Shown here: one piece after another, positions 58,901-63,197 of the stretch
How positions within the stretch are numbered: position 1 is the stretch's first letter
Layout of the letters: each line of letters starts with the position of its first letter
Assembly (NCBI RefSeq): GCF_001649575.2
Contig: NC_051445.1
Location: 13,453,430-13,517,429, forward strand
Direction: 5' to 3'
DNA length: 64,000 nucleotides
DNA from: Kryptolebias marmoratus
Lineage: Eukaryota > Chordata > Actinopteri > Cyprinodontiformes > Rivulidae
Translations under genes and position numbers: made by a program
The notes under the pieces: model-generated
Told to the model about the DNA's origin: nothing
Seen by the model: the letters and a program-made list of their open reading frames with translations, nothing else
Databases searched by the model: none

Positions 58901-61191
58901 ACTTGTGTGTCGATTTATTGCGTCTTTAAAGCCTCGAGGCCGTCGGCGGCCACTGGCGACGCTGCATCATGTGCTGCGGAGACCTCGTTGGAGCCGGCAT
59001 GTGATGATCAACGTGTTTTAATGAAAAAGATTCAAAAACTATCTTTTTTTTAAAAAAAGCTTCAGATGTTTGAGCGGTGGTTTTTTTATTTGCGTCATCC
59101 TGTCTCCAAAACCCTCACTCGTGTTTTTGGTTACTCGTGTTTAACTAAACCAAGCTGCCATTTTAAAGAACTGAGAAACAATTTCTGTAAAGTTTCTATT
59201 AAAAATGCGTTAAAATAAAAATTAAAGGCCGAGCCCGCCGCCTTTCATGCCAGAATTTTAGACCTTAATAATTGTCATGAAGTCGTAGCCATTTTCAAAC
59301 CTTGAAAATAACCTCTGATGCTAAAATCTTATGACCTGTCAGCGCTTGGATTATTCGTTGAGATGTGGATGACTTTCAGCCGCCGCCACCACAACAAATT
59401 TCAGCTCAGTATCTGTAAAAATTCACTGAGTTAAAGCTTGTTTTCTGAGTTATTTTGCTAACAGACAACAGTTAATGCAGTTTGTTGCTATCCAAATATG
59501 TGTTAGGCATAATGCTCAGCTACCACCACATCCAATTCGAGCTCAGCATGTGTCAAACTGGCTGAGTTATGGCCATTTTTCTGTTTGATAAGCTATCTTT
59601 GCTGTGGCGGCCATCTTGAATCATTTGACTTCAAATGTTAATCAGTTGTAGATGTTTATCCTGTGATGTATATCCAATAATAATTTAGGGGTTTTTTTAA
59701 ATAAAGACTTTCTATTTTGAGTCACCAAACTGCCAAATCAAAGCAGAAGTTCAGATGTTTTGAAGTGGGGTTCTGTGGAAAGGTGGTGAACATCACTGTC
59801 TTACCTGCTGGAGGTAGATCTTCAAGCAGCCTCAGCTTGGAGGACTAGTTTCATTCTAAACCAGACTGAACGCGTGTCGATATCTCCCCGTTTGTGTCAG
59901 ATCTCAGCTCTGCAGGACACGCCGGAACTGCTGGGCTTCTTGAGGAACAGCAGCGACCTTCCTCCTTCTCCTCCTCCGCCTCCTCTTCCTCCTCACCGCC
60001 ACAGACGCTCCGCCAGCGCTGCAGGGGGCTACAGCAGCAAGACGCTGGTGAGCCTGGCACTCAGGAAGCGACCGCTTGTCCGTGATCCCGCGGGTTTCTT
60101 GACGTCTGTCCTCTTCCCGAGCAGAACTGCACCAACGTCTCCTGTCTGAAGATCCGGTGTGAGGTCGGCCGGCTGGATCGGGGTCAGAGCGCTGTGGTCC
60201 GGATCCGATCCAGACTGTGGGCGCACACCTTCCTGCAGGTCGGCGGCGTTGCTGGTGTTGGTGTTTTGCGGGGGAAATTAAAATGTTTTGTCAAACAGTT
60301 TTAGCTTTTCTGCCTGTTTAATCAATTCCATTCAGCTCAAGTCAGGATAAATTAGTCAAATTTCACCTTTTTTTTAAATTGAAATTGTGTTTTTTTGTCT
60401 TCAAGCGGCGGAACGATCCCTACATTCTCAACTCGACCGTGTCCTTCATGGTCATATCGCTGCCTTATCTGGTCCAGCCCCCGACGCTGCAGCGGCACAC
60501 CACCTCGGTGAGAATGAGAACGCATCGTCGTCGCCCACCGCAGCGTGCAGGAGGCGATAGTGTTCTTCCCCGTGTTTGTGTGTTCTGTCTGTTAGCAAAA
60601 TATCTCATGAACCTCGTGGACGGATTTTAATACTTTCTGTCAGAAGGTCATCATGTAATTAACATCTGCAACTTGTTAGCTTAAGGAGTCAAACTGAATC
60701 AAAATGGCCACCGCAGCTAATTGTCATTTGGCCAAAATGAACATGGCTGCACTTTAGTTGGTTTTCCAGATATTCAGCTAAGATTTAGTGTGGTAGTAGC
60801 TGAGAGTCATCCACAGCACATACAGGGTTCGACTTCTCATCATCAGATGAACTTTACGGATTTCTTTGCCTTGCAGATGGGAACCCCGGTGTTGTGGGGG
60901 ACTCCCGATGTGTCGTTCGCCGTTCCTCTCTGGGTCATCATCCTGGCCATCCTGCTGGGGCTGCTGGTGCTGGCCATGCTGACATTAGCCATGTGGAAGG
61001 TACACACACACACACACACAGAATTCAACAAACCCCATCATTCCCATCAGTAGTTTTAGCATCTGATGAACCTGTTCATATGACCCTCCCCCCCACCTCA
61101 GTGTGGTTTCTTCGAGCGGGCGCGGCCGCCGGCTGACGATGACGTCTCGGATCAGGAGAAGCTGACGGCAGATCAAACGGCGGACGCCTGA
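19223..61191 (+). CDS. itga8: itga8, integrin alpha-8, complete spliced coding region (30 coding exons, 1,065 aa)
   Basis: The 30 exons total 3,198 bases including the stop, with compatible phases at all 29 junctions. The product is colinear with vertebrate integrin alpha-8 (human about 1,063 residues). In order it has a signal peptide (1-31, cleavage after WS before FNLYAQ) and a beta-propeller (32 to about 470). Ca-binding loops are DLDGDGTDD (323-331), DVNQDGYND (389-397) and DLDSNEYPD (455-463). Thigh and two calf domains follow, then a proline-rich segment with furin-type RHRR (907-910), a transmembrane helix (about 1013-1035) and KCGFFER at 1036-1042. From family knowledge, alpha-8 pairs with integrin beta-1, binds RGD ligands such as nephronectin, fibronectin and tenascin, and is needed for kidney and stereocilia development. 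It was separated from alpha-V and alpha-5 by block-by-block match to ITGA8 and by linkage to mindy3. Confidence 0.96.
19417..19619 (+). other. itga8 intron 1, unusually short
   Basis: The first intron is only 203 bases, with ends gtgagt and ttttatccactag. First introns of large vertebrate integrin genes are usually long, so this compact arrangement is noted. It holds no element. Confidence 0.8.
19620..19750 (+). CDS. itga8: itga8 exon 2
   Basis: It encodes [20 protein letters not shown] then [20 protein letters not shown], propeller blade 1 with the conserved [11 protein letters not shown] and YYCPW motifs. The donor is gtgagt. Residues are about 65-108. The N in NTS is a likely glycosylation site. 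Confidence 0.95.
19751..22262 (+). other. itga8 intron 2
   Basis: This 2.5 kb intron has G-runs (20114-20127, 20250-20280), a (GT)n tract (20549-20562) and short A-runs. No gene or named mobile element is seen. Confidence 0.6.
22263..22363 (+). CDS. itga8: itga8 exon 3
   Basis: It encodes [20 protein letters not shown] then [13 protein letters not shown]. Acceptor ctctgtcgccag, donor gtgagt. Residues 109-142. It matches the human segment KIRVNGTKEPIEFKSNQWFG. Confidence 0.95.
22476..22599 (+). CDS. itga8: itga8 exon 4
   Basis: It encodes [20 protein letters not shown] then [20 protein letters not shown], propeller blade 2. This includes the [10 protein letters not shown] motif typical of RGD-type alpha subunits. 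Acceptor gttatgcag, donor gtgagt. Residues 143-183. Confidence 0.96.
23610..23945. repeat. MITE-like element with short terminal inverted repeats
   Basis: The left end AAAGGGGTAGTCCGGTC pairs with the right end GACAGACTATCCCTTTA (inverted, with a few mismatches), enclosing about 335 non-coding bases. The ends resemble those of the palindromic family at 30256-30459 (AAAG.GA.AGTTC). No transposase is present. Confidence 0.55.
25480..25860 (-). mobile_element. LINE reverse-transcriptase fragment, degenerate, antisense
   Basis: The stretch cttgtgaacaagacaccaag and the following bases match, on the minus strand, the same VEEFK-LGVLFTS region seen at 1975-2045. Further on, tccaaaaagctcagataaga resembles the upstream RT region of this LINE family. 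It has no open frame and is a highly decayed piece. Confidence 0.6.
26029..26090 (+). CDS. itga8: itga8 exon 5
   Basis: It encodes [20 protein letters not shown], residues 184-204. It matches human NADPEGQGYCQAGFSLDFYK. Acceptor tgcgtctttcag, donor gtaaag. Confidence 0.95.
26091..26494 (+). other. itga8 intron 5, nothing recognised
   Basis: A 404-base intron with ordinary ends (gtaaag ... ttttcattccag) and no element. Confidence 0.6.
26495..26540 (+). CDS. itga8: itga8 exon 6
   Basis: A 46-base micro-exon encoding [15 protein letters not shown](G), the conserved [11 protein letters not shown] turn of propeller blade 3. Donor gtaact. Residues 205-219. Confidence 0.94.
26541..29148 (+). other. 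itga8 intron 6 with a diverged repeat and a TG/CG tract at its 3' end
   Basis: This is a 2.6 kb intron. About 26740-27290 looks like a diverged repeat related to 34610-34850 (AGxGGTxGAxC / ATTGATTGGTCGGCTGAT at one end; gatcaacctctaatg inverted at the other). The last 27 bases are ctctgtgtgtgtgtgtgtgc then gcgcgcag, so a TG/CG tract takes the place of a normal polypyrimidine tract. Confidence 0.55.
29149..29274 (+). CDS. itga8: itga8 exon 7 (frame-neutral, TG-type acceptor)
   Basis: It encodes [20 protein letters not shown] then [20 protein letters not shown] and LG, residues 220-261. It matches human QVITASVADIIANYSFKDIL. It is 126 bases long and phase 1 at both ends, so skipping would keep the frame. 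The acceptor lies directly after a (TG)n(CG)n run. The donor is gtaacc. Confidence 0.95.
29407..29451 (+). CDS. itga8: itga8 exon 8
   Basis: A 45-base exon encoding (G)[14 protein letters not shown](E), residues 262-276, propeller blade 4. Its loop ([10 protein letters not shown]) has lost the Ca-binding pattern, as in the family. Donor gtgaga. The preceding intron is only 132 bases. Confidence 0.94.
29452..31265 (+). other. itga8 intron 8 with a palindromic MITE-like repeat
   Basis: This 1.8 kb intron holds a (GT)n tract at 30024-30050 and a full palindromic element at 30256-30459. No gene was recognised. Confidence 0.6.
30256..30459. repeat. Palindromic MITE-like element (dispersed family B), the fullest copy
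   Basis: The left arm TAAAGTGACAGTTCAAATCT, then gtggggttctgtgggaagat, then tacatagct is answered in inverse by the right arm agctatctacaacaggtgag, then aacctttccacaaaacccta, then cttcaaaaagattgctttaa. The whole forms a fold-back unit of about 200 bases. Partial copies or half-arms are at 36262-36350, 46734-46795, 50175-50247, 59747-59840 and 61782-61895. It is non-coding. Confidence 0.7.
31266..31309 (+). CDS. itga8: itga8 exon 9
   Basis: A 44-base exon encoding [14 protein letters not shown], residues 277-291. It matches human LVAGIPRGAQNFGY. Acceptor gtctctttctcag, donor gtaagt. Confidence 0.94.
31310..33132 (+). other. itga8 intron 9, nothing firm recognised
   Basis: This 1.8 kb intron has a (TG)/(CG) tract at 32766-32797, G-rich stretches (32880-32960) and a T-run at 32992-33005. 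At about 31930 the bases gacctgaatcctgtccag would read DLNPVQ, faintly like a Tc1 tail, but there is no supporting context. Confidence 0.5.
33133..33189 (+). CDS. itga8: itga8 exon 10
   Basis: It encodes [19 protein letters not shown], residues 292-310, with three N-glycosylation sequons (NST, NLT, NFT). Acceptor ttgcttgttttag, donor gtagga. Confidence 0.95.
33305..33357 (+). CDS. itga8: itga8 exon 11, first Ca-binding loop
   Basis: It encodes [18 protein letters not shown]; the split codon completes with exon 12 to give the DLDGDGTDD loop (323-331), a canonical integrin Ca site. Donor gtatgt. The flanking introns are only 115 and 101 bases. Confidence 0.95.
33459..33664 (+). CDS. itga8: itga8 exon 12, propeller blade and second Ca loop
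   Basis: It encodes [20 protein letters not shown] then [20 protein letters not shown] and [20 protein letters not shown], ending with DVNQDGYN(D) at 389-397. It is 206 bases, the longest exon. Donor gtgagt. Confidence 0.96.
34089..34163. repeat. (CA)n(TA)n microsatellite
   Basis: Short CA units run into about 28 uninterrupted TA units (34106-34163). This is a sequence able to form cruciforms or to slip. Confidence 0.95.
36262..36350 (-). repeat. Half-copy of palindromic family B
   Basis: The sequence TTAAAGGGATAGTTCTGATG, then ttttgaagttaggaagaata, then gacgagctaatggctagtcc shares its terminus with 30256 and an inner part with 22805-22835. Confidence 0.6.
37842..38039 (+). CDS. itga8: itga8 exon 13 (frame-neutral; TG tract upstream)
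   Basis: It encodes [20 protein letters not shown] then [20 protein letters not shown], continuing to the third Ca loop DLDSNEYPD (455-463). 198 bases, phase 1 at both ends. The acceptor is preceded by (TG)n at 37813-37831 with only caccattcag between. Residues 397-462. It is somewhat diverged from human in the middle ([13 protein letters not shown]). Confidence 0.94.
38040..41884 (+). other. itga8 intron 13, no gene seen
   Basis: This 3.8 kb intron contains (CA)n patches (38985-38999, 39178-39193), a (CG)(TG) tract at 41315-41337 and a (TA)n run at 41597-41621. Long open frames at 38688-39197 are low complexity and resemble nothing. Confidence 0.6.
41885..41930 (+). CDS. itga8: itga8 exon 14
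   Basis: A 46-base exon encoding [14 protein letters not shown](R), residues 463-477, matching human [20 protein letters not shown]. Acceptor tctctgtgcag, donor gtacgg. It closes the beta-propeller. Confidence 0.95.
41931..42042 (+). other. itga8 intron 14, 112 bases, one third of it (GT)n
   Basis: A short intron in which the usual polypyrimidine tract is a run of about 18 GT units (42000-42035) ending gcgtgcag. The branch point must lie in the roughly 70 bases upstream of the repeat. Confidence 0.9.
42043..42150 (+). CDS. itga8: itga8 exon 15 (frame-neutral, (GT)n acceptor)
   Basis: It encodes [20 protein letters not shown] then [15 protein letters not shown](C), residues 478-513, the start of the thigh domain. 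108 bases, phase 2 at both ends. Donor gtaaaa. Confidence 0.94.
44540..44588 (+). repeat. LINE-like 3' tail with (ATTC)n
   Basis: The sequence atttccctcagggggtgaat then aaagcatccattcattcatt resembles the 3' end of fish L2/Rex-type elements, which end in a short tandem repeat. The upstream body is not recognisable. Confidence 0.45.
45236..45286. repeat. (CA)n microsatellite
   Basis: About 25 CA units, one of the longest pure dinucleotide runs in the window. Confidence 0.95.
46838..47218 (-). repeat. Dispersed repeat family A, full-length copy
   Basis: On the minus strand it starts AATTAAAGGCCTAGCATTTC and continues through tgactctcagctactaccac, a middle part like ttagctgtggtggccaactc, tgactccaaaagttaatcca and gagagtttaattaaaatcca, to ggttcatgaggtgttttgct. 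Other copies: 51845-52135 (+), 55640-55905 (+), 59220-59670 (+), 60585-60835 (-), with fragments at 51270-51320 (+) and 7615-7648 (-). It has no inverted termini that I can see and no coding capacity. The family name is unknown to me. Confidence 0.8.
47340..47395 (+). CDS. itga8: itga8 exon 16
   Basis: A 56-base exon encoding [18 protein letters not shown], residues 514-532, thigh domain. It matches human SLRVCASVTGQSIANTIV. Acceptor ttgttcccgtag, donor gtaagc. Confidence 0.93.
47396..47736 (+). other. itga8 intron 16, nothing recognised
   Basis: A 341-base intron with no element. Confidence 0.6.
47737..47894 (+). CDS. itga8: itga8 exon 17
   Basis: It encodes [20 protein letters not shown] then [20 protein letters not shown] and [12 protein letters not shown], residues 533-585, thigh domain. 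It aligns with human AEVQLDSLKQKGAIKRTLFL. Donor gtgagc. Confidence 0.94.
48025..48156 (+). CDS. itga8: itga8 exon 18
   Basis: It encodes [20 protein letters not shown] then [20 protein letters not shown] and LQEQ, residues 586-629, matching human TEFRDKLSPINISLNYSLDE. Acceptor tgctcctgcag, donor gtggat. 132 bases, frame-neutral. The [11 protein letters not shown] part is unlike the human sequence. Confidence 0.93.
48157..48841 (+). other. itga8 intron 18, nothing recognised
   Basis: A 685-base intron with a T-run near 48752-48761 and no recognisable element. Confidence 0.6.
48842..48909 (+). CDS. itga8: itga8 exon 19
   Basis: It encodes [20 protein letters not shown] then AS(M), residues 630-651, the conserved VDCG(D/E)DNxCVPDL motif of RGD-type alpha subunits. 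Acceptor ttcctctcag, donor gtaaga. Confidence 0.96.
48910..49357 (+). other. itga8 intron 19
   Basis: A 448-base intron with (CA)n at 49170-49192 and short A/T runs. Nothing else is seen. Confidence 0.6.
49358..49505 (+). CDS. itga8: itga8 exon 20
   Basis: It encodes [20 protein letters not shown] then [20 protein letters not shown] and YIGVERRVE, residues 652-701, calf-1. It matches human [20 protein letters not shown]. Acceptor ttgcctcgcag, donor gtcagc. Confidence 0.95.
49506..50367 (+). other. itga8 intron 20 with a family B arm
   Basis: An 862-base intron. A family B arm lies at 50175-50247 (ccaaactgaggtcattcaaa then gtgagataataattgttc). The rest is unrecognised. Confidence 0.55.
50368..50460 (+). 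CDS. itga8: itga8 exon 21
   Basis: It encodes [20 protein letters not shown] then [11 protein letters not shown], residues 702-732, calf-1/calf-2 region. The VVCDLGNPM motif is highly conserved. Acceptor ccccccttccag, donor gtgagt. Confidence 0.95.
50461..53188 (+). other. itga8 intron 21 with two family A copies
   Basis: A 2.7 kb intron. A short family A start lies at 51270-51320 and a near-full copy at 51845-52135. There are CCT runs at 52461-52494 and (CA)n at 52949-52974. A 247-codon open frame at 52884-53627 merely runs through low-complexity DNA and exon 22 in the wrong frame. Confidence 0.6.
51845..52135 (+). repeat. Dispersed repeat family A, near-full copy
   Basis: It contains cttccttgaaggaatgctta, atgactctcagctactacca, tttcagctcgaaatctgtaa, cggcagccatcttgaatcag and gagagtttcaataaaatccg, in the same order as the minus-strand copy at 46838-47218. 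Confidence 0.8.
53189..53268 (+). CDS. itga8: itga8 exon 22
   Basis: It encodes [20 protein letters not shown] then FELQMH(S), residues 733-758, calf-2, matching human YSLGLRFAVPRLEKTNMSIN. Acceptor tttcctgcccag. The donor gtgacg is weak. Confidence 0.94.
53269..54837 (+). other. itga8 intron 22, hosts minisatellite array 1
   Basis: A 1.6 kb intron. A degenerate TAGCTTTTAGC-type array covers about 53798-54150. A T-run lies at 54530-54543. No gene was recognised. Confidence 0.6.
53798..54150 (-). repeat. Degenerate minisatellite array 1 (TAGCTTTTAGC type)
   Basis: Repeated short units such as tttgctacttttagctttta, gctgattttagccaccagct and gctgttttcagcttttatct run for about 350 bases. They are the reverse complement of the units at 56725-57275. 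An exact 14-base match is GCTACTTTTAGCTT at 53973-53986 against 57196-57209 inverted. Confidence 0.8.
54838..54918 (+). CDS. itga8: itga8 exon 23
   Basis: It encodes [20 protein letters not shown] then ARLDLR(G), residues 759-785, matching human SSNKDNPDSNFVSLQINITA. Acceptor atctctccacag, donor gtgagt. It lies between the two inverted minisatellite arrays. Confidence 0.95.
54919..56081 (+). other. itga8 intron 23 with a family A copy
   Basis: A 1.2 kb intron. A family A copy in plus orientation at about 55640-55905 ends about 175 bases upstream of exon 24. The remainder is unrecognised. Confidence 0.6.
55640..55905 (+). repeat. Dispersed repeat family A, partial copy
   Basis: It contains gatgactctcagctactacc, aaatttcagctcagtgtttg, gttgcagccatcttgaatca and atgagatattttgctaacag, in family order. 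Confidence 0.8.
56082..56187 (+). CDS. itga8: itga8 exon 24
   Basis: It encodes [20 protein letters not shown] then [15 protein letters not shown], residues 786-821, calf-2. It matches human VSHPPQIVLPIHNWEPEEEP. Acceptor tgctcctcccag, donor gtactt. Confidence 0.95.
56188..57993 (+). other. itga8 intron 24, hosts minisatellite array 2
   Basis: A 1.8 kb intron with the array at about 56725-57275 and (GT)-rich tracts at 57437-57450 and 57674-57690. No gene was recognised. Confidence 0.6.
56725..57275 (+). repeat. Degenerate minisatellite array 2 (GCTAAAAGCTAAAAGTAGC type)
   Basis: About 550 bases of diverged units near the form CTAGCTAAAAGCTAAAAG then TAGCAAAA (roughly 25-28 bases). A higher-order unit repeats with a period of about 133 bases: agctgaaagctaaaagtcac then aaaacaccagctt occurs at 56925 and again at 57058. 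It is inverted relative to array 1. Confidence 0.85.
57994..58152 (+). CDS. itga8: itga8 exon 25
   Basis: It encodes [20 protein letters not shown] then [20 protein letters not shown] and [13 protein letters not shown], residues 822-874. It matches human LHNIGPSTISDTILEVGWPF. Acceptor tttcccgctgcag, donor gtaccg. Confidence 0.95.
59220..59670 (+). repeat. Dispersed repeat family A, rearranged copy
   Basis: It begins aattaaaggccgagcccgcc. It includes caaatttcagctcagtatct (59395) and again aattcgagctcagcatgtgt (59535). It ends gacttcaaatgttaatcagt. Two partial copies seem joined head to tail. Confidence 0.7.
59747..59840 (-). repeat. Family B arm
   Basis: It contains agaagttcagatgttttgaa, then gtggggttctgtggaaaggt, the terminal arm of the palindromic family, about 60 bases upstream of exon 26. 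Confidence 0.65.
59901..60047 (+). CDS. itga8: itga8 exon 26: proline-rich tract and furin-type cleavage site
   Basis: It encodes [20 protein letters not shown] then [20 protein letters not shown] and AGGYSSKTL, residues 875-923. The RHRR at 907-910 is in the place of human VRKR and should separate heavy (32-910) and light (911-1065) chains. The proline run comes from CCT-type DNA (59959-59995) and is absent from human ITGA8. 147 bases, frame-neutral. Donor gtgagc. Confidence 0.93.
60125..60238 (+). CDS. itga8: itga8 exon 27
   Basis: It encodes [20 protein letters not shown] then [18 protein letters not shown], residues 924-961. It matches human NCTNIECLQISCAVGRLEGG. The upstream intron is only 77 bases. 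The donor gtcggc is weak. Confidence 0.95.
60406..60507 (+). CDS. itga8: itga8 exon 28
   Basis: It encodes [20 protein letters not shown] then [14 protein letters not shown], residues 962-995, light chain just outside the membrane. Acceptor ttgtcttcaag, donor gtgaga. 102 bases, frame-neutral. Confidence 0.93.
60508..60876 (+). other. itga8 intron 28, mostly family A repeat
   Basis: A 369-base intron; a minus-orientation family A copy fills about 60585-60835. It ends just 40 bases before exon 29. Confidence 0.75.
60585..60835 (-). repeat. Dispersed repeat family A, partial copy
   Basis: In plus-strand view it reads agcaaaatatctcatgaacc, aaaatggccaccgcagctaa and agtgtggtagtagctgagag, the inverse of the family consensus. 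Confidence 0.8.
60877..60999 (+). CDS. itga8: itga8 exon 29: transmembrane helix
   Basis: It encodes [20 protein letters not shown] then [20 protein letters not shown] and K, residues 996-1036. The membrane segment is about 1013-1035. 123 bases, phase 0 at both ends, so loss of this exon would keep the frame and remove the membrane anchor. The donor reads AAG|gtacacacacacac, i.e. a CA repeat begins inside the splice site. Confidence 0.96.
61000..61101 (+). other. itga8 intron 29, 102 bases, CA repeat at the donor
   Basis: CA units run from 61002 to 61020. If retained, the frame reads 17 residues ([17 protein letters not shown]) and stops at 61051-61053, replacing the GFFxR tail. Confidence 0.85.
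61102..61191 (+). CDS. itga8: itga8 exon 30: cytoplasmic tail and stop
   Basis: It encodes [20 protein letters not shown] then LTADQTADA and TGA (61189-61191), residues 1037-1065. KCGFFER corresponds to the GFFKR-type talin/beta-chain clasp (human alpha-8 KCGFFDR). Acceptor ccccccacctcag. Confidence 0.97.
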   Translation, partial: CGFFERARPPADDDVSDQEKLTADQTADA

Positions 61192-61781
61192 GACGACGGC
61201 CGACAGCTTTGCCAATTTTTGGGAGGGACGCGCACCTCCCGAATAACCCCTCGATCAGATCTGAGATCTGTATTAGTCGGAACCTTCATTCCCTTGTTGG
61301 AAATCTTCTGCTCCCTTTTTTTTTTGTTTGTTTGTTTTTTCTTTCCGTCTCCATGTTTATGAAACTGTCCGAAAGCAAAGGCTGCCACGCCACACAAACC
61401 GGGACCAGAAGAGCAGACAAAGTGGATCCAACACACATGTTTCTGGCTAAATCACACACACACGTGTGTGTGTGTGTGTGTGTGTGTGTTTTGTTTATCT
61501 GATGGAACGAGGCAGCAGAACTGAAGACAGAGCGGACTTTGTTGTTAGGACAATGCTTTAAATGGTTCTTGTTTGGGAGTGCAGCACACCGGGACTTAGG
61601 GCGATCCGTGCACAAGTGCTTTTGGTGTGTGTGTGTGAGTGTGTATACGCGTGTGTACGCACAGCGCGTCTATTGGGTGCCATCTTTCATCCGCCGGAGG
61701 GTTCAGTTTAGCCGTCACTTCCACACGCACTCAGAGGCAGCCGCGTGTTTAAAGTGACGCTTCAGAGCGTTTGAGGCGCTG

Positions 61782-61895
61782 ACAGGTAAGATATTAATTG
61801 TTCACAGCGCATCTGTAGAACCCCCCCNNNNNNNNNNNNNNNCCCCCCCCCCCCCCCCCCCCCACTTCAAAGGATCTAAACTATCACTTTAAGCA
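61782..61895 (+). repeat. Family B copy with C-run and assembly gap
   Basis: It reads gtaagatattaattgttcac, then gcatctgtagaaccc, then a C-run broken by 15 N (61828-61842), then acttcaaaggatctaaacta and tcactttaa. The C-run replaces the CCC(C)ACTT of other copies, so it is an expanded homopolymer that was hard to sequence. Confidence 0.75.
61828..61842. other. Assembly gap (15 N)
   Basis: Unresolved bases between C-runs 61821-61827 and 61843-61863. The true length of the run is unknown. Confidence 0.98.
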
Positions 61896-61991
61896 AAAGA
61901 AAAAGGGGCACAAAGTGTATATTTATGAATGTCTGTGCAATATTTGGGCGTTGTGTGATACTGAAGCTTGTTGTTACACTGGCACTATTTT

Positions 61992-61997
61992 ATTAAA
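61992..61997 (+). terminator. Putative itga8 polyadenylation signal ATTAAA
   Basis: The commonest variant hexamer, 800 bases after the stop codon, followed about 15-40 bases on by a T/GT-rich stretch (cattgtttctgtatatactg). Confidence 0.5.
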
Positions 61998-62462
61998 GCT
62001 TCACGTCTCCATTGTTTCTGTATATACTGTAAGTGACTGACTGGTGTATTAGATTATTATTATTATTATTATTATTGCTGAGAAACAAAGCATTTGTAGA
62101 CTTGTTTAAAGCCACCACGTTGCATTTTTTTTTCTTTTTTTTTTTTTAAAACACGATAAAACCAGTAACAAATAAATAACTTATTGCCTTTTTGTGTGAC
62201 TCTGGAAGTTCATCTTTGCAGACACAGACCCCCCCCCCCCCCCCTCGTAGCTTCTTGCTTAAAACTAAAACTGACTGTCATGTTTGGGCTGTTATTCATT
62301 TTTTGGTTATTTTGTGTTCAAGTAGTCCTTCGACTACAGATGTAAACAGAAGCACAGCAGCTTTTAAATACAGTTTTAGGTAAACCTTCGGAAAAACTTG
62401 AATTCTTTTCAGTCTAACATTTGCCTCAGAAGAAGGGGCTCTTGCTCCCCCAGATGGAGCAA

Positions 62463-62468
62463 AATAAA
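62463..62468 (+). terminator. Alternative itga8 polyadenylation signal AATAAA
   Basis: A canonical hexamer within gcaaaataaaactttattta, followed by a T-run. It would give a longer 3'UTR of about 1.3 kb. Confidence 0.5.
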
Positions 62469-62490
62469 ACTTTATTTATTTTTTTTTTTT

Positions 62491-63197
62491 TGCTTCAGCA
62501 GGTTTATAGATGATGCGGAGCCGGACAGCGCCATCCTGTGGCTCGAAGCTGAACAAACCTAAAAGTTTTCAGCTGAGATACAAATTCAGCTGCAAAGGTT
62601 TAAGAGTTGCTGAACAACTGGCTGTTTCTTGTCAACGTCCGAGCACGTGTTTAGGTGGTCATGACTGTTCTCTGTGTCGTGTTGGACTGAGCTGAGATAG
62701 GTTGTGTGTTTGAAGGTTTTATGAGGGCCGAATAACTGGTTCCGTTTATTACAGCTGCTCCTTCCTTTCAGCTCTTTGTACTAAAAGGGTTTTACAGAAA
62801 ACTGCAGGTCAGAAGCAAAACTAATAGTTTGAAAAAGGATGCTTTTAAAGTAAACGAGACATAGGTTTTCTTTGTTGTCGTTGCCTCTTCTGAATCCTTT
62901 CTACAGCCGTGTCCATGAAAGCTGATAAAGATGCCATTTCTGGTGTTTTATGTCTTCAGTCATGTTGCCCTTTTTTTTTTTTTTATAAGTGACCGATTTG
63001 CAAATCGTCGCCGTCGGGGTTAATCATCTCCGTGTTTTTGCATAAATCGACTCTGCTGGTCACCCGTCACACCTGTCTGTGGTTTAATGAGCGACTACCT
63101 AATGAAAAGTGGGAAAAAATACAAAAATAAAAAAAGAGCTTAAGAGTTGTGCCCGCACAAAGTGTAATTTTAATTTAAACATTTGCTGAAAAGTTGC
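62491..63197. other. Intergenic, nothing recognised
   Basis: About 700 bases between the likely itga8 end and the LTR. A T-run is at 62971-62984. No gene or element is recognised. Confidence 0.5.

Larger units (their letters stand above)
58153..59900 (+). other. itga8 intron 25 with repeats
   Basis: A 1.7 kb intron. About 59220-59670 holds a family A copy that looks duplicated internally (the ctcagctaccaccaca block occurs near 59380 and again near 59514). A family B arm lies at 59747-59840. Confidence 0.6.
61192..62490 (+). other. itga8: itga8 3'UTR (inferred) with assembly gap
   Basis: Non-coding sequence follows the stop. It holds a (CA)/(TG) inverted tract at 61456-61489, a family B copy at 61782-61895 with 15 N inside, an ATTAAA at 61992-61997, a (TTA)n run at 62055-62078 and an AATAAA at 62463-62468. 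The true 3' end is either just after 62000 or near 62485. Confidence 0.55.
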
